Assembly: GCF_050947875.1 (NCBI RefSeq)
Contig: NC_134568.1
Location: 249,258,767 to 249,322,766 of the forward strand
Origin: Dermacentor variabilis
Lineage: Eukaryota > Arthropoda > Arachnida > Ixodida > Ixodidae
DNA length: 64,000 nt
Direction: 5' to 3'
The translations under genes were made by a program, and so were the position numbers. Under the pieces are notes generated by a model. That model did not search any database and had not been told where the DNA came from. It saw nothing but the letters and a program-made list of their open reading frames with translations. Every line of letters starts with the position of its first letter. The first letter of the stretch is position 1. This document shows positions 34,129-46,322 of this stretch, piece after piece.

Positions 34129-35967
34129 ATGGCGCAGACGCCGAACAGTAAAAAGCAAATCCGCGGGGGGGAAACAACGATCATTTACCAATGCTAAGGT
34201 GGCTGCTCACCGCTCCTGTGAAAAATCTCGCCTTCCGCGTAAATACGTTCCATACATCAAGAGATTGGACCCCAAGACATCTGCGGACGCTCCGGACGCT
34301 CATGCGCAGTCTGGTTTTTTTACATTCAGCGAATGTCACTCCATCGGCCCTGCAGCTGAATTGTACACCGGGACTAGGCCTAGTGCCTCCGGTGACGCGC
34401 TGGCGGCGGTAGTTTCGCCGGCGCCGCTCGTCACGACGGCGTTACCGGCCGCACAATTGACACCTGAGCCTGGATCCCAGCTCCTGGTTCCTGCTCCAAG
34501 TCCTTCGGCTACCCCAGCCCACCCATCGCCTTCCCAAAATGCACATCAGACCGTGAGTGATCTGCCCTCAGGGCAGAGCCCGGCGATGGCTTCCCAGACA
34601 CCGATCGGGAATGGGGCTCCAGTTGTTGTGCATGACGAAACGAGTACCCCTATGGACTTGTCTTCTGCGCTACCATCTGTGCCGTGGGCCCCCCGTGGTT
34701 CTCAGAAGCGTCCTTCGGAGCAGTTTGCACCAGATTCGTGTTCGGCCAACAGCGGCTCCCAAGGCAAGCGTTCCTGTCTAACGACTGACCGCCCAGTTGT
34801 GTCGACACCGGGCTCGGTTTGCTATAAAGCAACCATTAAAGCTCTGGCCCCCACAAGCCTCACGGAGATTCCGAACAGGATTATTCAGGCGAACCTAGAC
34901 GCTTGTCTTGGCACCACAGGCTTCCGTGGCTTCACGGCCAGGAAGAAGTCGCTGTGTGGCTCCCGACATTGGCTGCTGTCGAGCGTTTGCAAACGCTTCA
35001 ACGACTCTCGATAACAAGCGAAGTCACCGTGCCGGTCCAGGTGTACCTGGTAGAGGGCTCGGATTTACAACGCTGTGTCGTTTACAACGTTGACGTTGGC
35101 GAGGACCAGACTGCTCTCCAGCGTGAGCTCTACTGTCCTACTCACCGTGTCATTCAAGCGCGTTACATGGGAAAGGGGCGCTCTTGCATCGTCACCTTCC
35201 AGGGCCCACCAACTACCCCAGCCCGCCTGTACTACTATGGCTGCATTCTACGACCTCGGCCATATAAACCCAGTGTCGTCTATTGTTACAACTGTTTCCG
35301 ACCGGGCCACATGCGCCGATCCTGTCCGTTTACAGCGCCAGATGAAGCTGTACTAGCTGGCGCAGTGTCTTACCGATGCGGGCTCTGCAAGATCGACGAC
35401 CACGAGATCACTTCTCCAACTTTTCCCACAAAGCAAAAGGCCACTCAGAAGGTTCGTCGCGGGATTCATAAGCAATGGCCTCAGCATGCTGCAACACAAC
35501 CAGTGCCGACATCTAACAGGTTTGCTGCGCTCCAGTGGGATGACGATGACTGGCCAAAGCTTTCCGAGCCCGACCCGCCGACACCCCATTCCCAGCAGAC
35601 TTACAGTGACAAAGTTCGCAAAGACCGCCGTCGCCCGCTGGTTACGCAGAAGCAGAGCGGGCCGGAACATCCGCGTGATGATATGGCAGCAGTTGACAAT
35701 TAAATTGCCCGCCTTTTAGCGGAGGTATCCAAGCTCCGACAGCACCGTGAATTACTTGCGCGTCGGCGACGTGCAGTGGAATCTCACACCACTACAACTA
35801 TCGATTCCGCTGCATCATCGTCTCTGTCACGCCCTGCTGTATCGGTCGCAGAGTCTCCCAGGTCTTCAGCTCCGTTGCCGGATAACTCTACAACATCCCT
35901 TTTGCGGTTCATGGTCAGCCAGTTATCCAACCTGACATCTGTGATTTTACAACGCCTGGACTCGTAA
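34129..35967 (+). pseudogene. ORF1: gag-like RNA-binding protein with zinc knuckle (broken)
   Basis: The best start is the ATG at 34129 (MAQTPNSKKQIRGG); the frame shifts in the seven-G run near 34165-34171 and then continues as AKVAAHRSCEKSRLPRKYVP. The middle is Pro/Ser/Thr-rich and disordered. A second shift near 34950-34960 leads to LPTLAAVERLQTLQRLS. A CCHC knuckle CYNCFRPGHMRRSC lies at about 35284-35325. A second CGLC... motif follows but its last Cys appears changed (SPTFP). An in-frame TAA at 35701 precedes about 88 further codons ending at 35967. ORF1 proteins of I-type LINEs bind the element RNA. Confidence 0.8.
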
Positions 35968-35972
35968 TCAAA

Positions 35973-38900
35973 ATGGCGGGCACAGGTGTTTGTGGCGTGC
36001 TTCAGTGGAACTGTAGAGGGCTCTCCACGAAAGTGGGGGAGCTTAAATCCCGTCTACGTATGAACAAGCTGCAGGTGTGGGCCCTGTTACTACAGGAGAC
36101 CAGTGCCTTGCCTGCCATTCCGGGCTTCAGTGGATACGTGTGTCCTTCGATAAGTGACCGTCGCGTGCACACAGCTGCCCCTCCAGGAAAGGCGGCAGTG
36201 TATGTTGATACGCGCTATCCTCAGGTCTGCCTTTCTCTTGAAAACTGGTGTAACCCATATCAGGAGGTAGTGGCAGTAGCTGTGAAGTTACCCAAGGCAA
36301 CTGTTGTGGTAGTGTCATACTACATAAGACCAGCCGGTGGCTCTTCTTCACGAATTAATCTGGGCTGGTTAGTGAATGTCCGTCGCCAATACCCAGCGTG
36401 TCCTATTTTAATTGGTGGTGATTTCAACGCCCCTCACCCAGATTGGGGGTACCCTACTTCTAGCCCTCGAGGTAGGCGTGTGCGGGACGCCTTCGCGGAT
36501 GCGTTGTTTGTGCTATTGAACCATCCCGATTCAGCAACGCGGGCTGTGCCTCAAGCTCGACGTACAACATACGCACCAGATCTTACGTGGTGGTCGGGTC
36601 CCGGCACTCCCACTTGGCACCTGGAGCCCGCCTGCTGGGGTAGTGACCACCACCCTATTATCATCGGCCTTCATCCGTCGCAGGCCCGCCGATTGCGCCG
36701 CAAGTGTTCTGTGGTCAACTGAGACACCTTTCGTTCCGTTGTCCAAGATACTTCTGTGGACTTGTCACCACTACTTGTTGACCGCATACAAAGCGCGCTC
36801 AATGAAACTACAACCATCAGCTGGGTAGACGTCGATCGACCGGCACCGGATATCGGCCTGCTCAACTTGTGGGCTGCTCGCAGACAAGCTGAGCTGGCAG
36901 CATCCCGAGACCCCACTTCTGCACAAGCACGTACAAGACTGAATTTCCTTACTGTTAAGGCCCGCAGATATGAACGCGACCTCTCGCGGAGGCAGTGGCA
37001 TACGTGGTGTGAGCGGTTTTCATCGAAGACATCGAATGCGTCTCTCTGGCGAACGTTCCGTGCCATGGAACATGGTTGCCGCCGTCCAGACGCGGCAGCC
37101 ACAGCCTGCTTCGCTGCTGGCTTGTCGCCGGATGATTTCGCCAGAGAAGCAGCCCGGAAGTTTTTCCCGCAGTACGACGTGTTGCCTCAAACAGCCAATG
37201 GTGCTTCCTTGGCAGGCATTCCGACACATATCGACAGGTTACCATCTACAGCAGACTCCGAGGGGATTGCAAGCTCTTTCACCTTGCCTGAGTTGCTTGC
37301 AGTGATAGATGGTACCAGTCGCAAGACAGCACCCGGTCCAGACTGCATTACTTATGAGGCCTAAAGAACCTGAGTTCCGCTGCGCTGCGTCAACTCCTCG
37401 ACACCATTAACAAGGTATGGCTAGATGGCGTTGTCCCTCCAGGCTGGAAATCAGCTATTGTGATCCCGATTCCGAAACCAAGCAAGCCGCCGACTGACCT
37501 TGGCAACTTCCGACCCATGTCCCTAACGTCAACGTTGTGCAAGCTTGCTGAGAAAATGCTAGCCACACGACTGTCGTGATGGCTAGAGCACCACGGTTTC
37601 TACCACCCTGCTCAAATTGGTTTCCGTCCATCCATAGGTACTGAAGATGGGCTGGCTGTCTTGGCATCCTCGGTTTTATCGTCAACTCGTAGCCACAGTG
37701 TCCGTACTGTCCTCGCTATGGACGTCGAAAAGGCGTATGATAACATCAGTCATGCTGCCATCTTGGCTTCAATTGACATGCTGCATTTCCCCCCTAGAGT
37801 ACGGAATTTTGTCAAGTCTTTCCTTGAAGACCAACATATTGCAATTCGCCTCAGGGGTGACGCCGTCGGCTCATTTGTCCCTCTTCGTGGCGTACCCCAG
37901 GGATCTGTATTGTCACCCACATTATTCAATATTGCTTTCATCCCGCTTGCATGGTGCTTACACGATGTACCCGACATAAAGTTCTTGTACGCTGGTGACA
38001 TCACGGTATGGAGCACTCATCACGACCTGCAGACTCAAGCCGCTGCCCTTCAATCAGCTTTAGATATCACGGCGACTTACGCTTCTTCGGTCGGCCTTAG
38101 GCTTTCCGTTACCAAATCTGCTTACATGTCAGTCGCCAATCGCTGGGGCCTGCGTAAACTCTCTGCAACACCCATTTGTCTTCATCTATCCGGAACCCCT
38201 CTTCAACAATGCTCAACTATAAAAATTCTGGGTCTGATAGTACACGAGTCGGGAACCGGAACTGCTTGGCTCTCTAGCGCTAAAAAGCAGGCAATTCAGA
38301 CGTTGGGTCTGATTAGGCGCATTGCTCCTAAAACGGGCGGCGCCAGCTCATATGTTGCGCGACAATTGGTGAAGGCGGTAGTGCAACCACGCCTGGTTTA
38401 TCAAGCCCAATTCCATCATTTGACGAGGGCACAATGGGATCGCCTTGAGGCTGTTAATCGCGAGGCAATGAGGGTCATCACTTGCCTTCCCCGCATCACC
38501 CCGATCGTGGCTCTCCAAGAAAATGCACAGCTCAACACGCTAGATGAGCTGGTGCAGCAGCGACGTGATGCTCGCAGGCTTAAGGCCAGCCTTTCACACG
38601 CAACGTGTGCTCTCAGGGCTTACGCTTTCTCGAACTCGCTTCTACCACCACCATCGCCAGTTCTTCCTCCCTGGAGTTTTGTACAGCTGAGTGATAATAA
38701 GCCAACTGATATACATCGCCCGACATCAACTCACGCGGCGGCGTCGCTTCGTGACCGAATTATTGCTCAAGATGCCCACCTGTCACTTGGCTCCATCGTC
38801 CTTTACGTTGATGCAAGCATTCAGGACTGAAACAACCACTGCAATTTATTGCCCATGCGCACCAGCCCTTAATAAGACGACCCGGTTTCAAATCCAAGAT

Positions 38901-39701
38901 ACTCCTTCCTCCTTTTGTGCTGAGCTCCTTGCTGTCCGAGAAGCGTTGTGCTCTGTGGCCGCCTTTCCCATGGTCCCCACGGCCCGAATCGTCATCCGCA
39001 CTGATGCCCTCCAGGCGACGCGGCTTCTGCGACGCGTCAGTCGCAGCCCTGACATATGCCAACAGATCCATCTTCTGGCGGCACGCATCCCGCAGCCAAT
39101 ATCTGTCGAGTGGATCCCACGCGACCTTCTAATCTTCCAAAGCCGTGCGGATTCTGCGACCCGTCTAGCGACCTCTCCGTCGTCACTGCCTCAACTCTTT
39201 CACCTAGATGATGCCACCCTCCCTTTAACAAGAAAGGAGCACCTCCGGCGCCGCACACGTGCTCTCGTACCTCCGTGTGCGGTAAACCTCCCCCGCGGTC
39301 TTGCCCGTACAGAGGAGGTTGCGCTTCGGAGGATCCGGGTCGGGGTTGCCCTCACTCCTGCCGTGACTAGAAAGTTACCGCACTTTCGCCCGTTATATCC
39401 TCGCCCTGAGTGTCCACTCTGCAAGTCGCGAAATGCTGCAGCCGACATCCACCACCTGCTGTGGGTCTGCCCTGCACTGAAACCGACGAGGCTCCGGCAC
39501 CTCGCAGCAGCGGGACTCTCGCCGCCTAATCCGAGCGATTACACTGCTTGGACGCAGGGACCGCATTATCGATCCTTCTTGGACTTCATTAGGTCAGCAA
39601 ATCTTTTTTCATTCATTCATTTAATAATCCTTATTCACCCCCATCCCATACCCCTGTATGCCCTGAGGCACGGTGCCCTGAGGCATTTACCCTCGCATTA
39701 A
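35973..39701 (+). pseudogene. ORF2: endonuclease, RT and RNase H (broken, RT active site YAGD)
   Basis: Endonuclease: VLQWNCRGLS, LLLQETSA, IGGDFNAPHPDWG, CWGSDHHPII. An in-frame TGA at 36720 follows. RT: KTAPGPDCITYEA, a frameshift at 37362, IPIPKPSKPP, FRPMSLTS, an in-frame TGA at 37577, IGFRPSIGTED, LAMDVEKAYDNISH, GVPQGSVLSPTLFN, then FLYAGDITVW near 37983-38012, where the expected YADD has its first Asp replaced by Gly. RNase H: VLYVDAS, another frameshift near 38825, CAELLAVREAL, IRTDALQA, then WIPRD...SRADSATR, where the usual His is absent. CPLCKSRNAAADIHHLLWVC is the C-terminal Cys/His motif. Confidence 0.88.
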
Positions 39702-39711
39702 ATAAAATGTA

Positions 39712-40429
39712 ACCTTTCTATGCAAATGAGAGGGGGGAGGTACCTTTACTAGTACAAATGCGTATGATGCCCACCATTCGCCATAAAGACTCGTAAACCC
39801 GCAAGAGACAATTGAAATAAAGTGTATCTCACAAGTACACCTATGAGATACACTTCTCCTTTACTTGACAAACAAGGGACCACATCAAATGCACTCGAGC
39901 ATGAAAGAAGCAACGGCAAATTCCGAAGATAGTGCAATGCCGGGCCGACCCGCGGCAGAGGTGAAGCAGGCGTTAAGCACTCCCCATACGTGGGCCCATA
40001 CTGATGATCCCAAAGGGCGTGTTTACCCGGCCCAGAGGGGTACGTGCCATTGAGCTTGGACTCTTTCTGCACTATCACCAGGATCGGCCCACATGATGAT
40101 TTCTTCTGTTGACGGACGCTGAAAAAAAATACGGAAGGTTAGTCATACAGCTTTCCCTGTAAAAGGCTGCGAAATGTTGACCGCCGAATAGATTGATTTG
40201 TCGGCGCCTTAGGAATGTGTGTGAGAAGTGGTGGCGTGGGTGGGAAGGAGGGGAGGGGTATGCCGCTTAATTTCGGGGGGGGGGGGGCTCTCGGGCTCCC
40301 CTCTGGGTACGTGCCTGGTTTAAGGCCATTTGCCAATGGTGGCATCAGTTTTGCCCGTTATTAAGGTAATTCTGCAGAAATGCTTGGTCAGAGATGTTAG
40401 TCACAGTACGACAAATCCCACAACTCTCA
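39712..40429. other. Non-coding stretch with poly-G
   Basis: No gene recognised. A G-run lies near 40277-40288, and an AGTACACCTATGAGATACACTT-like palindromic patch (in parts ACAAGTACACC and TATGAGATACAC) near 39832-39855. Confidence 0.4.
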
Positions 40430-40905
40430 GCGGATACAAGATTGAACATTGAGGGACGCCTGTAGTGATAGGGAGGGGTTTGGAGGAGTAGTTATTAACA
40501 GGGACGATTAATTAGGAATTATTTTATCCATTGTACTACGTGAGGATCTAAGTTCAATCGGGATAATTTTATTAGTAAGCGATTATGAGGCATTGTGTCA
40601 AAATCTTTAGAATAGTCTAAAAAGATGGCATCGGTTTGAACGTTGTTATCAATGTTAACGGGAAGGTCATGAAGGAAGATAGCTAGTTGTCTTTGTCTAG
40701 TTGTCTTGACGAAAGCCGTGTTGAGAAGGATGAAAGAAATGTAGTGAGTCTAGAAAGTTCATGATATGCGAGTATATGAATGTTCCATGATTTTTGCAAG
40801 GGACACTAGTTAACGAAATGGGGCGGTAGTTTATGGGGGAGTCTTTGTGGAGTTTCTGTTCATGAACTGGGGCTATGAATACAAGTTTTGGGGAAAAGTT
40901 CATCG
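40430..40905 (-). pseudogene. CR1-type LINE RT fragment
   Basis: On the minus strand: VFIAPVHEQKLHKDSPINYR, PISLTSVPCK, FLDSLHFFHPSQHGFRQDN, then after a frameshift FLHDLPVNIDNNVQTDAIFL, DYSKDFDTMPHNRLLIKL and LDPHVVQWI. The NYRPISLTS, QHGFR and FLDYSKAFD blocks are RT motifs in the form seen in CR1-type elements. The catalytic YxDD is not retained. Upstream sequence to about 41130 may belong to it but shows no clear motif. Confidence 0.8.
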
Positions 40906-41265
40906 CGGCAGCTTGACAATACGTAAACGCCTCCCGGGTATTAATGGAAATACGCGCGTCCGCATCATTGACCGAGTACTTCCACCTGTCATATATTGTA
41001 CGGCTTCTCCAGAAAGAAATTGCTGGAATTCATTATATTTCCGTCTGCACTACCTGAGCTTCTTTGGCATTATAGTATATGGTCGGCGGAAACGTGTATG
41101 GAGGGGCTTTAGTATAAGCGAGAGCACACAGCTGCGATCTCTTTTTTATAATTGCGAGGAATTCAGATTTTAACAACGGCGCTCTTATTCTATATCTACT
41201 ATACGAGGGCGTGTTTACCCCAACCGATTTTCGCCGCTACTGGCCACAGGTGGAGCTGGGTGTTC

Positions 41266-41351
41266 GGCTCAAATAGAGTTACTGTATATGCTACCAAAGT
41301 TACTGTATATGCAACCTGCGGTAGCATATACAGTAACTCTAGGCTCAAATA
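41266..41351. mobile_element. Tiny fold-back element with 10-bp direct flanks
   Basis: GGCTCAAATA occurs at 41266-41275 and 41342-41351. Between them 41276-41295 (GAGTTACTGTATATGCTACC) is the exact reverse complement of 41320-41339. A second direct GTTACTGTATATGC lies in the loop. The insert is only 66 bp. The direct flanks behave like a target-site duplication. Confidence 0.75.
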
Positions 41352-43214
41352 AAGACACGTTATCAAATTTCACAATAAATGGTGCAAACCGCGATCGAGT
41401 AGACGTTTAGATGAAGCAATCGACGTGAATGGATTGTTTAAATTTTATTTTACCTTTGTTTCTTTCCTTTTTTGTCGTTCAGAACATTTACCTTTCTTGC
41501 AGTTCAAAAAAGAAAATGCCCGGACATAAACTTGTGGCTGCGGCAACCGCAGGGAGTCCGGGAAAACACTTTTGGGGACACTACTTCGCCCAGTTTCTGT
41601 TTTGCTGAAGTACTTCTTGCAATGCCAAACAGGGAGAAAAAAATATAGAAAGAAATGAAAAACGCAACAGCAAGCTTCGTGACATATAGTTGCGCCGGTT
41701 ACAGCGTGAGAAATTGAGTCGCGCCATTGAAAGGCACCTGACTTTGAGAGGCAAGCGTTTCTACATACAAATGTTCGATAGAAGCGTCGCGTTAAATGTA
41801 GTGTACCGCTGAAGTGAAATGCTTGCGTCCTTCACTGCAAGCCGCAGCCATGACGCTTTTTATTTATTTCTCTCTTTTTTTTTACGACGCGAGTTTCACT
41901 GTAGTGTTTTGTTTTCACTGATTTAAATAAGGCGAAGGTTGCCCCCATGATGCTTGTTATGCATGCCTTTCCTGTACTACAGCTACACTGGCTATTTATT
42001 TCCTCGTTGCAATGCCGTCAATTGGTAGGAAACGTTTCGAGCGCGAGTAAAGCAGAGCCAAGGTTTTAAACGATGCGTTGGAGCTCTTGAGTCACCTGAA
42101 AAGAACCTGTGTGACAAGGTTTTCGGTTTCGATTGTGCATTTCATAGCGCCAAGTGTGACGACTGTTATTTATTCTTCACTGCCGAAAGTATATAAAACG
42201 AGCTCCTCGCGCGCTTTGCATGCGCCGCGCGTCAAGTAGCTATACGAGTACGCGACGAGTAATGCTGTCAATATTTTTCACGAGTGGGAGATGCACGTTG
42301 CCCGGCGACGTATAAAGGCAATAACGATTAACAACGCTTCTTAATTAAGCACAGCGCAGAGCAATTCATTACCCACTTGTTATGCGCATTTTCGGTAAGA
42401 ACGCATGATTTATAGGGGGAGCTAGGAAAGTGTTGCGACTATACGTACAATATAGCACAGGAGTTTCCCATCGGGCGTCTCGCTCCATGTGATTTGGCTG
42501 TCAGTTTACAATCTTAGATACCTGTACAATTTTCTAATATCCATTGTATAGATGCACCATCTGATCTTGTAATTAAAGGACGAAGAAATGCGCCGGTATG
42601 CGATAATATAAACCGCGGTAAGCGAAGCTACACAGTTGAGCTGTTGCTACCGGAAAGACGCGTTGGACCCAAGTGGATTATAATAAAATTTCTAGAGTGG
42701 CAGTCCCTGCAGCCACCTACGAGAGCGAGTGAAATAAGCCGCGGCGGCCATATTGCTAGAGGCAAAAGAGTACGCGTCCTCAGCACAGGCGGCCGCGGAA
42801 TACGCGCAGAATTCGGTTGCATTTGTAGTTCCGCGATAAAAACGTGAGATGAAATATTCTTAAGATGCATGTCAGTTCACAGTTGTGTGCTGTTGTAGGA
42901 AAAAAAAAATGTCTGCATCCAGCTGTTGCCCCACGCTTCGAGAAAAGCAACCGGCGTTACGCTTCATCAATCGCACTTCTTCGCTGTGTTAAATTACGAA
43001 CGGTCTCTCGTGTGATGAGACTGCGTAATCTTCACCACTGATTACCCGCTTTTTGGCAAAGAAACGTTTTCAGCAACCTTTTGTAAAGAAATAATACGCT
43101 TTCCACAAGCAGCTTCTGACTAGGGCGCGACCACTGTCTCCATTTATTGGTTGCTTGTATCTCTCGTGAGTGCTGTTACGTGGCTGCAGACATGTGGAGA
43201 AACTTCACTTCGTA
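41352..43214. other. Long stretch without recognised gene
   Basis: No domain-bearing ORF. A TATA-like AGTATATAAAACGAG at about 42188-42202 followed by a GC-rich segment could be a promoter, but no exon is recognised downstream. Confidence 0.4.
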
Positions 43215-43690
43215 TTTTAACGTGATAGCGTTAAGGAGCTCGTGTCGCAGAAAAGCCGGTGTCGTCGGCGTCGGTGTCGGCGTCCGCGGCGTTGGCCATG
43301 AGCGATAAATCACGGCAGGCACTTCATAAATAAAAAGCAACTTCCAAGATGGGCTGGGTGGGAATCGAACCAGGGTCTCCGGAGTGTGAGACGGAGACGT
43401 TACCACTGAGCCACGAGTTCGATGCTTCAAAGCGGTACAAAAGCGCCTCTAGTGAACGCGGTGTTGCCTTAGAAACTAGCTGTTTCTCAGGCTCAGGCGT
43501 GCGTCGCTTGCTCAGGCGCACATTTCGTTGTCGCGCCGAACGCTGCGTTGCTCGACGCTCACCGCGTCCGATGCGGGGCGCGTAGTCGCTGCGCCGTAGC
43601 CCATTGTCTTACACCCTTGGCGGGTCTACGGGAACGCTGTCGCGTTCCACTCTTGAAGGCGTAGCTTAAGCGTCCTCCAATTTTTTTTAT
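43215..43690. repeat. Composite interspersed repeat containing a tRNA-like segment
   Basis: A (GTCGGC)n-like tract (43258-43290) is followed by an inverted tRNA-like segment, then a GC-rich body ending GGCGTAGCTTAAGCGTCC and a T-run at 43681-43688. The T-run (or A-run on the other strand) and the tRNA-like part suggest a SINE. I believe this repeat is common in ticks but could not check. Confidence 0.5.
43353..43422 (-). other. tRNA-like segment, not a functional tRNA
   Basis: The minus strand has box A-like TGGCTCAGTGG (43403-43413) and box B GGTTCGATTCC (43361-43371). TCTCCG and CGGAGA can form an anticodon stem, but the loop is 10 nt instead of 7 and no acceptor stem pairs. The CAC in the loop recalls tRNA-Val. 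It is best read as a tRNA-derived SINE head. Confidence 0.6.
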
Positions 43691-44284
43691 CTGCTCCCGG
43701 TAGTTCCGAAAAGGCCCTCATGCTATTGGATACCTTATTTTATTTGCAATACTCTATTAAGGGCTCTTTAATTTTGGTACGAAACTGCCAAGCTGGTCTT
43801 CTCAAGAAAGGCGCTGCAAATCATGCGTGTAGCAACCTGAAACGCTTGCATCCTGAAACGCTTGATATTTAGATACTTAATTCAGAGGTTGCGTCACTTA
43901 ACTTCACTGTGGACGTTCTCCTATAATTTATATGTACCTAACGAATTTGATGGCACTTGTACATCGCGTTGAGAACATTTGTACATTTGTAACATACGCA
44001 TTGTACCGGCCCAGTTGGAAGTATCCAGACAACATAAACGTATCAGTCAGCAATGTTACACAAGCGTAGGAACAGCAGAAAGCCCTTTGCAGTGACATTT
44101 GAACTTTTCAAAATGTGTATTGGTTCACTACAAGCGCAGTTTAGAACTTACGTTCTGTGTGATTTTATTTTTAAATAATACAAGCCTCGAAATCACTGCT
44201 ACCGCTCTTCACAATGTGCTCGATTATATTCGTGAGGGATGTGTATTCAAAACATAATATAGCACTGTGCTATCTTATAGTTAA
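43691..44284. other. AT-rich non-coding stretch
   Basis: Nothing recognised. Confidence 0.5.
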
Positions 44285-44643
44285 GGGCCGCGCAAAGAGC
44301 GATGGATCGAAAAATGTTAGGCGTAACCTTAAGAGACAAGAGAACGGTGTGGATCAGAGAGTAAACGGGGATAGCCGATATTCTAATTGACATCAAGAGA
44401 AAAAAATGGAGCTGGGCAGGCCATACAATGCGTAGGATAGATAACCGGTGGGCCATTAGAGTTACAGAATGGGTGCCAAGAGAAGGGAAGCACAGACGAG
44501 GACGGCAGAAGGCTAGGTGGGGCGACGAAATTAGGAAATTTGCGAGCGCTAGTTGGAACCGGTTGGCGCAGAACAGGGGTAATTGGAGATTACAGGGACA
44601 AGCCTTCGTCCTGCATTCGACATAAGAATAAGCTGATGATGAT
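44285..44643 (+). pseudogene. RTE LINE 3' fragment
   Basis: Frames read ADILIDIKRKKWSWAGHTM, RRIDNRWAIRVTEWVPREGK and GRQKARWGDEIRKFA, matching the C-terminus of the intact RTE ORF (51458-54436: VEIKKKKWAWAGHVMRREDN and so on). It ends in CTGATGATGATC, the same GAT tail. A stop (TAA near 44362) and upstream truncation show it is dead. Confidence 0.88.
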
Positions 44644-46309
44644 CAATCTTGTATAGCTAATTGATGTTGAGCACAACCGCTCTTGTGTGGAAGTCATATT
44701 ACAATATAATTTTTTACCGGGAAAGTTGGTACGTATTTGTCAATAAACGGGACGCTAGTGAGACATGCGGATGCGTGCTCAAGGGAAGAGTTGGACTAAA
44801 TTTCAATTCTAGTTCATTTTATTTACCAGATGCTTCTGGCTGGATGAGCGCTGCACTTGCATCCCTTCCTGTCTTCCTTTTCTTTTTCTTTTTTTTTTCT
44901 AATAAATCGAACGCTCGTTTTTCTTGTGCACGCGTCTCAGTGGTCTCCTTATTACAAACACAGGAATTGCGCGATACGTGCAAACCAAATAGAGGAGATC
45001 GTGGAAAATTCGCACCGCATGTAACCAGCTGCGCTACATAATGCTACATGCTATGACGTGTCAGCGACTACATCACACGTAAATTTCATACGTGTGCGTA
45101 CGAGCACCTTCGGCCCTAACCGTTCCCTACTGAATCAGACGTAGCGTATAACATCCGGTCAAGAGCAAACAACGAGAGCGTATGTTAGAGCCGGAACGTT
45201 ATACCTAGGGCGTCTACTTTGTGTGATTAGTGCACCCATGACCTACTAAGATGTTGTAATACCTTCGGAGAGCATACCACGATCAGTTAAACACTGTCCC
45301 GACCTGCAAGCAGTCTGATGCCTCTCTATTGACATCAATCAAAAAGGGTGTTTATAGATAACAGCACTTAGTTATTTTTCGTTGGGTTGCTTAGTTTTTT
45401 GATGTTGTTGTATTCTTTTTGTCGGTTTCTTTCGTCCTTTATATATGTCTATATATATATATATATATTTTTTTCTTTTTTCACGAGTACTATTTTCTGC
45501 CGCTAATTTTATTCTCTCTTTCAGAAAGACTATATATAGTTCACAGACCTCCAGCGTAGCAGATAATCCTCCCTCCCCATCGTCCCCCGTCCTGGCCCGT
45601 TCCACGAAAAAAAGGAACGTACAATGACACGTCGGCCGGCCGACACACAGCACTACCTCACATTCCTCCACCGACGTTGAATAGCACACCTTTCTTTTCA
45701 GTTCTACACCCTCGCCCCTACAACATCCTCGGTCACCCGCCTTATCCCTTCTCCCCTTTAGAAGAACCTTACCGATATATGAGCATATGTCGCCGTGAAA
45801 ACAAAAACAAAAACAAAAAAACAAGTCCACTTAATTGTCGAAACGTTGGCTCCTGCTCTCACCTTGACCTCGTTTTGCTCATCGTCAAGAAGAATGTTTA
45901 GATCAGTGTGCTTCTTCCTACTGTTACTGTGTGTATTTATTGACCCAGTTTAATAAACAGGCTGAAGTAAGCGAAAATTTGCGTTCGAATTTCGATAATA
46001 GTTACGTACTTCCGGAAGAAGCGGACTATCGTCTGCTCACGCTCGGCCACGGCCGCCCGTGTCGGAATTAAACATTGGCCACCCTGCTTACTGATGTCGT
46101 AGCCGTCTGGTCTTGATAATTTCGGCTAGTTTTCAGCACTCAACTAGCCTCGAACGACGCGAAATTTAGGGTCAGACAACACGCACGCTTGCCAGCGCGC
46201 TTACTCCTGGCCACTCTTGCTTTTTAGACGGCTTCTCAGATTTCGCCTCGTATTGAAATATTGCTAGCGCTTCAAAATGCGCAAGTTTGTTGTGGCTACT
46301 ATCTGTCGG
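44644..46309. other. Non-coding flank with (TA)n
   Basis: A TA run lies at about 45446-45470. CGAAACGTTGGCTCC near 45839-45853 recalls a motif of some retroelement ends but nothing else supports that. No domain-bearing ORF. The last part (from about 46050) is GC-richer and would be contiguous with the THAP gene upstream region before the nest inserted. Confidence 0.45.
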
Positions 46310-46322
46310 TCAAGGTGGTGCA
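46310..46322. repeat. Left target-site duplication of N1
   Basis: TCAAGGTGGTGCA, repeated exactly at 62860-62872, 16.5 kb away. Confidence 0.93.

Larger units (their letters stand above)
34129..39711 (+). mobile_element. Near full-length I-type LINE with ORF1 and ORF2, decayed
   Basis: ORF1 (34129-35967) and ORF2 (35973-39701) are separated by only 5 bases. The 3' end has (TTCA)n near 39609 and AATAAA at 39703-39708. The copy carries at least three frameshifts in ORF2 and ORF1 together plus several stops, and a substituted RT active site, so it is dead. No target duplication was found, partly because the true 5' end is uncertain. Confidence 0.85.

Noticed and set aside
34192..34201. TGCTAAGGTG, also at 30456-30465, as the target duplication of the minus-strand LINE
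   Set aside because: It would place the LINE boundary inside ORF1 of the plus-strand LINE, whose reading frame begins at 34129. The 7-bp pair at 30457 and 34052 fits the coding limits better.
43353..43422. tRNA-Val gene on the minus strand
   Set aside because: Boxes A and B are present but the anticodon loop is 10 nt and the acceptor stem does not pair. Treated as a SINE head.
45839..45853. CGAAACGTTGGC motif as part of a hammerhead ribozyme or Penelope-like element end
   Set aside because: No matching CTGATGA core or partner stem was found nearby, and no RT or GIY-YIG coding sequence is present.
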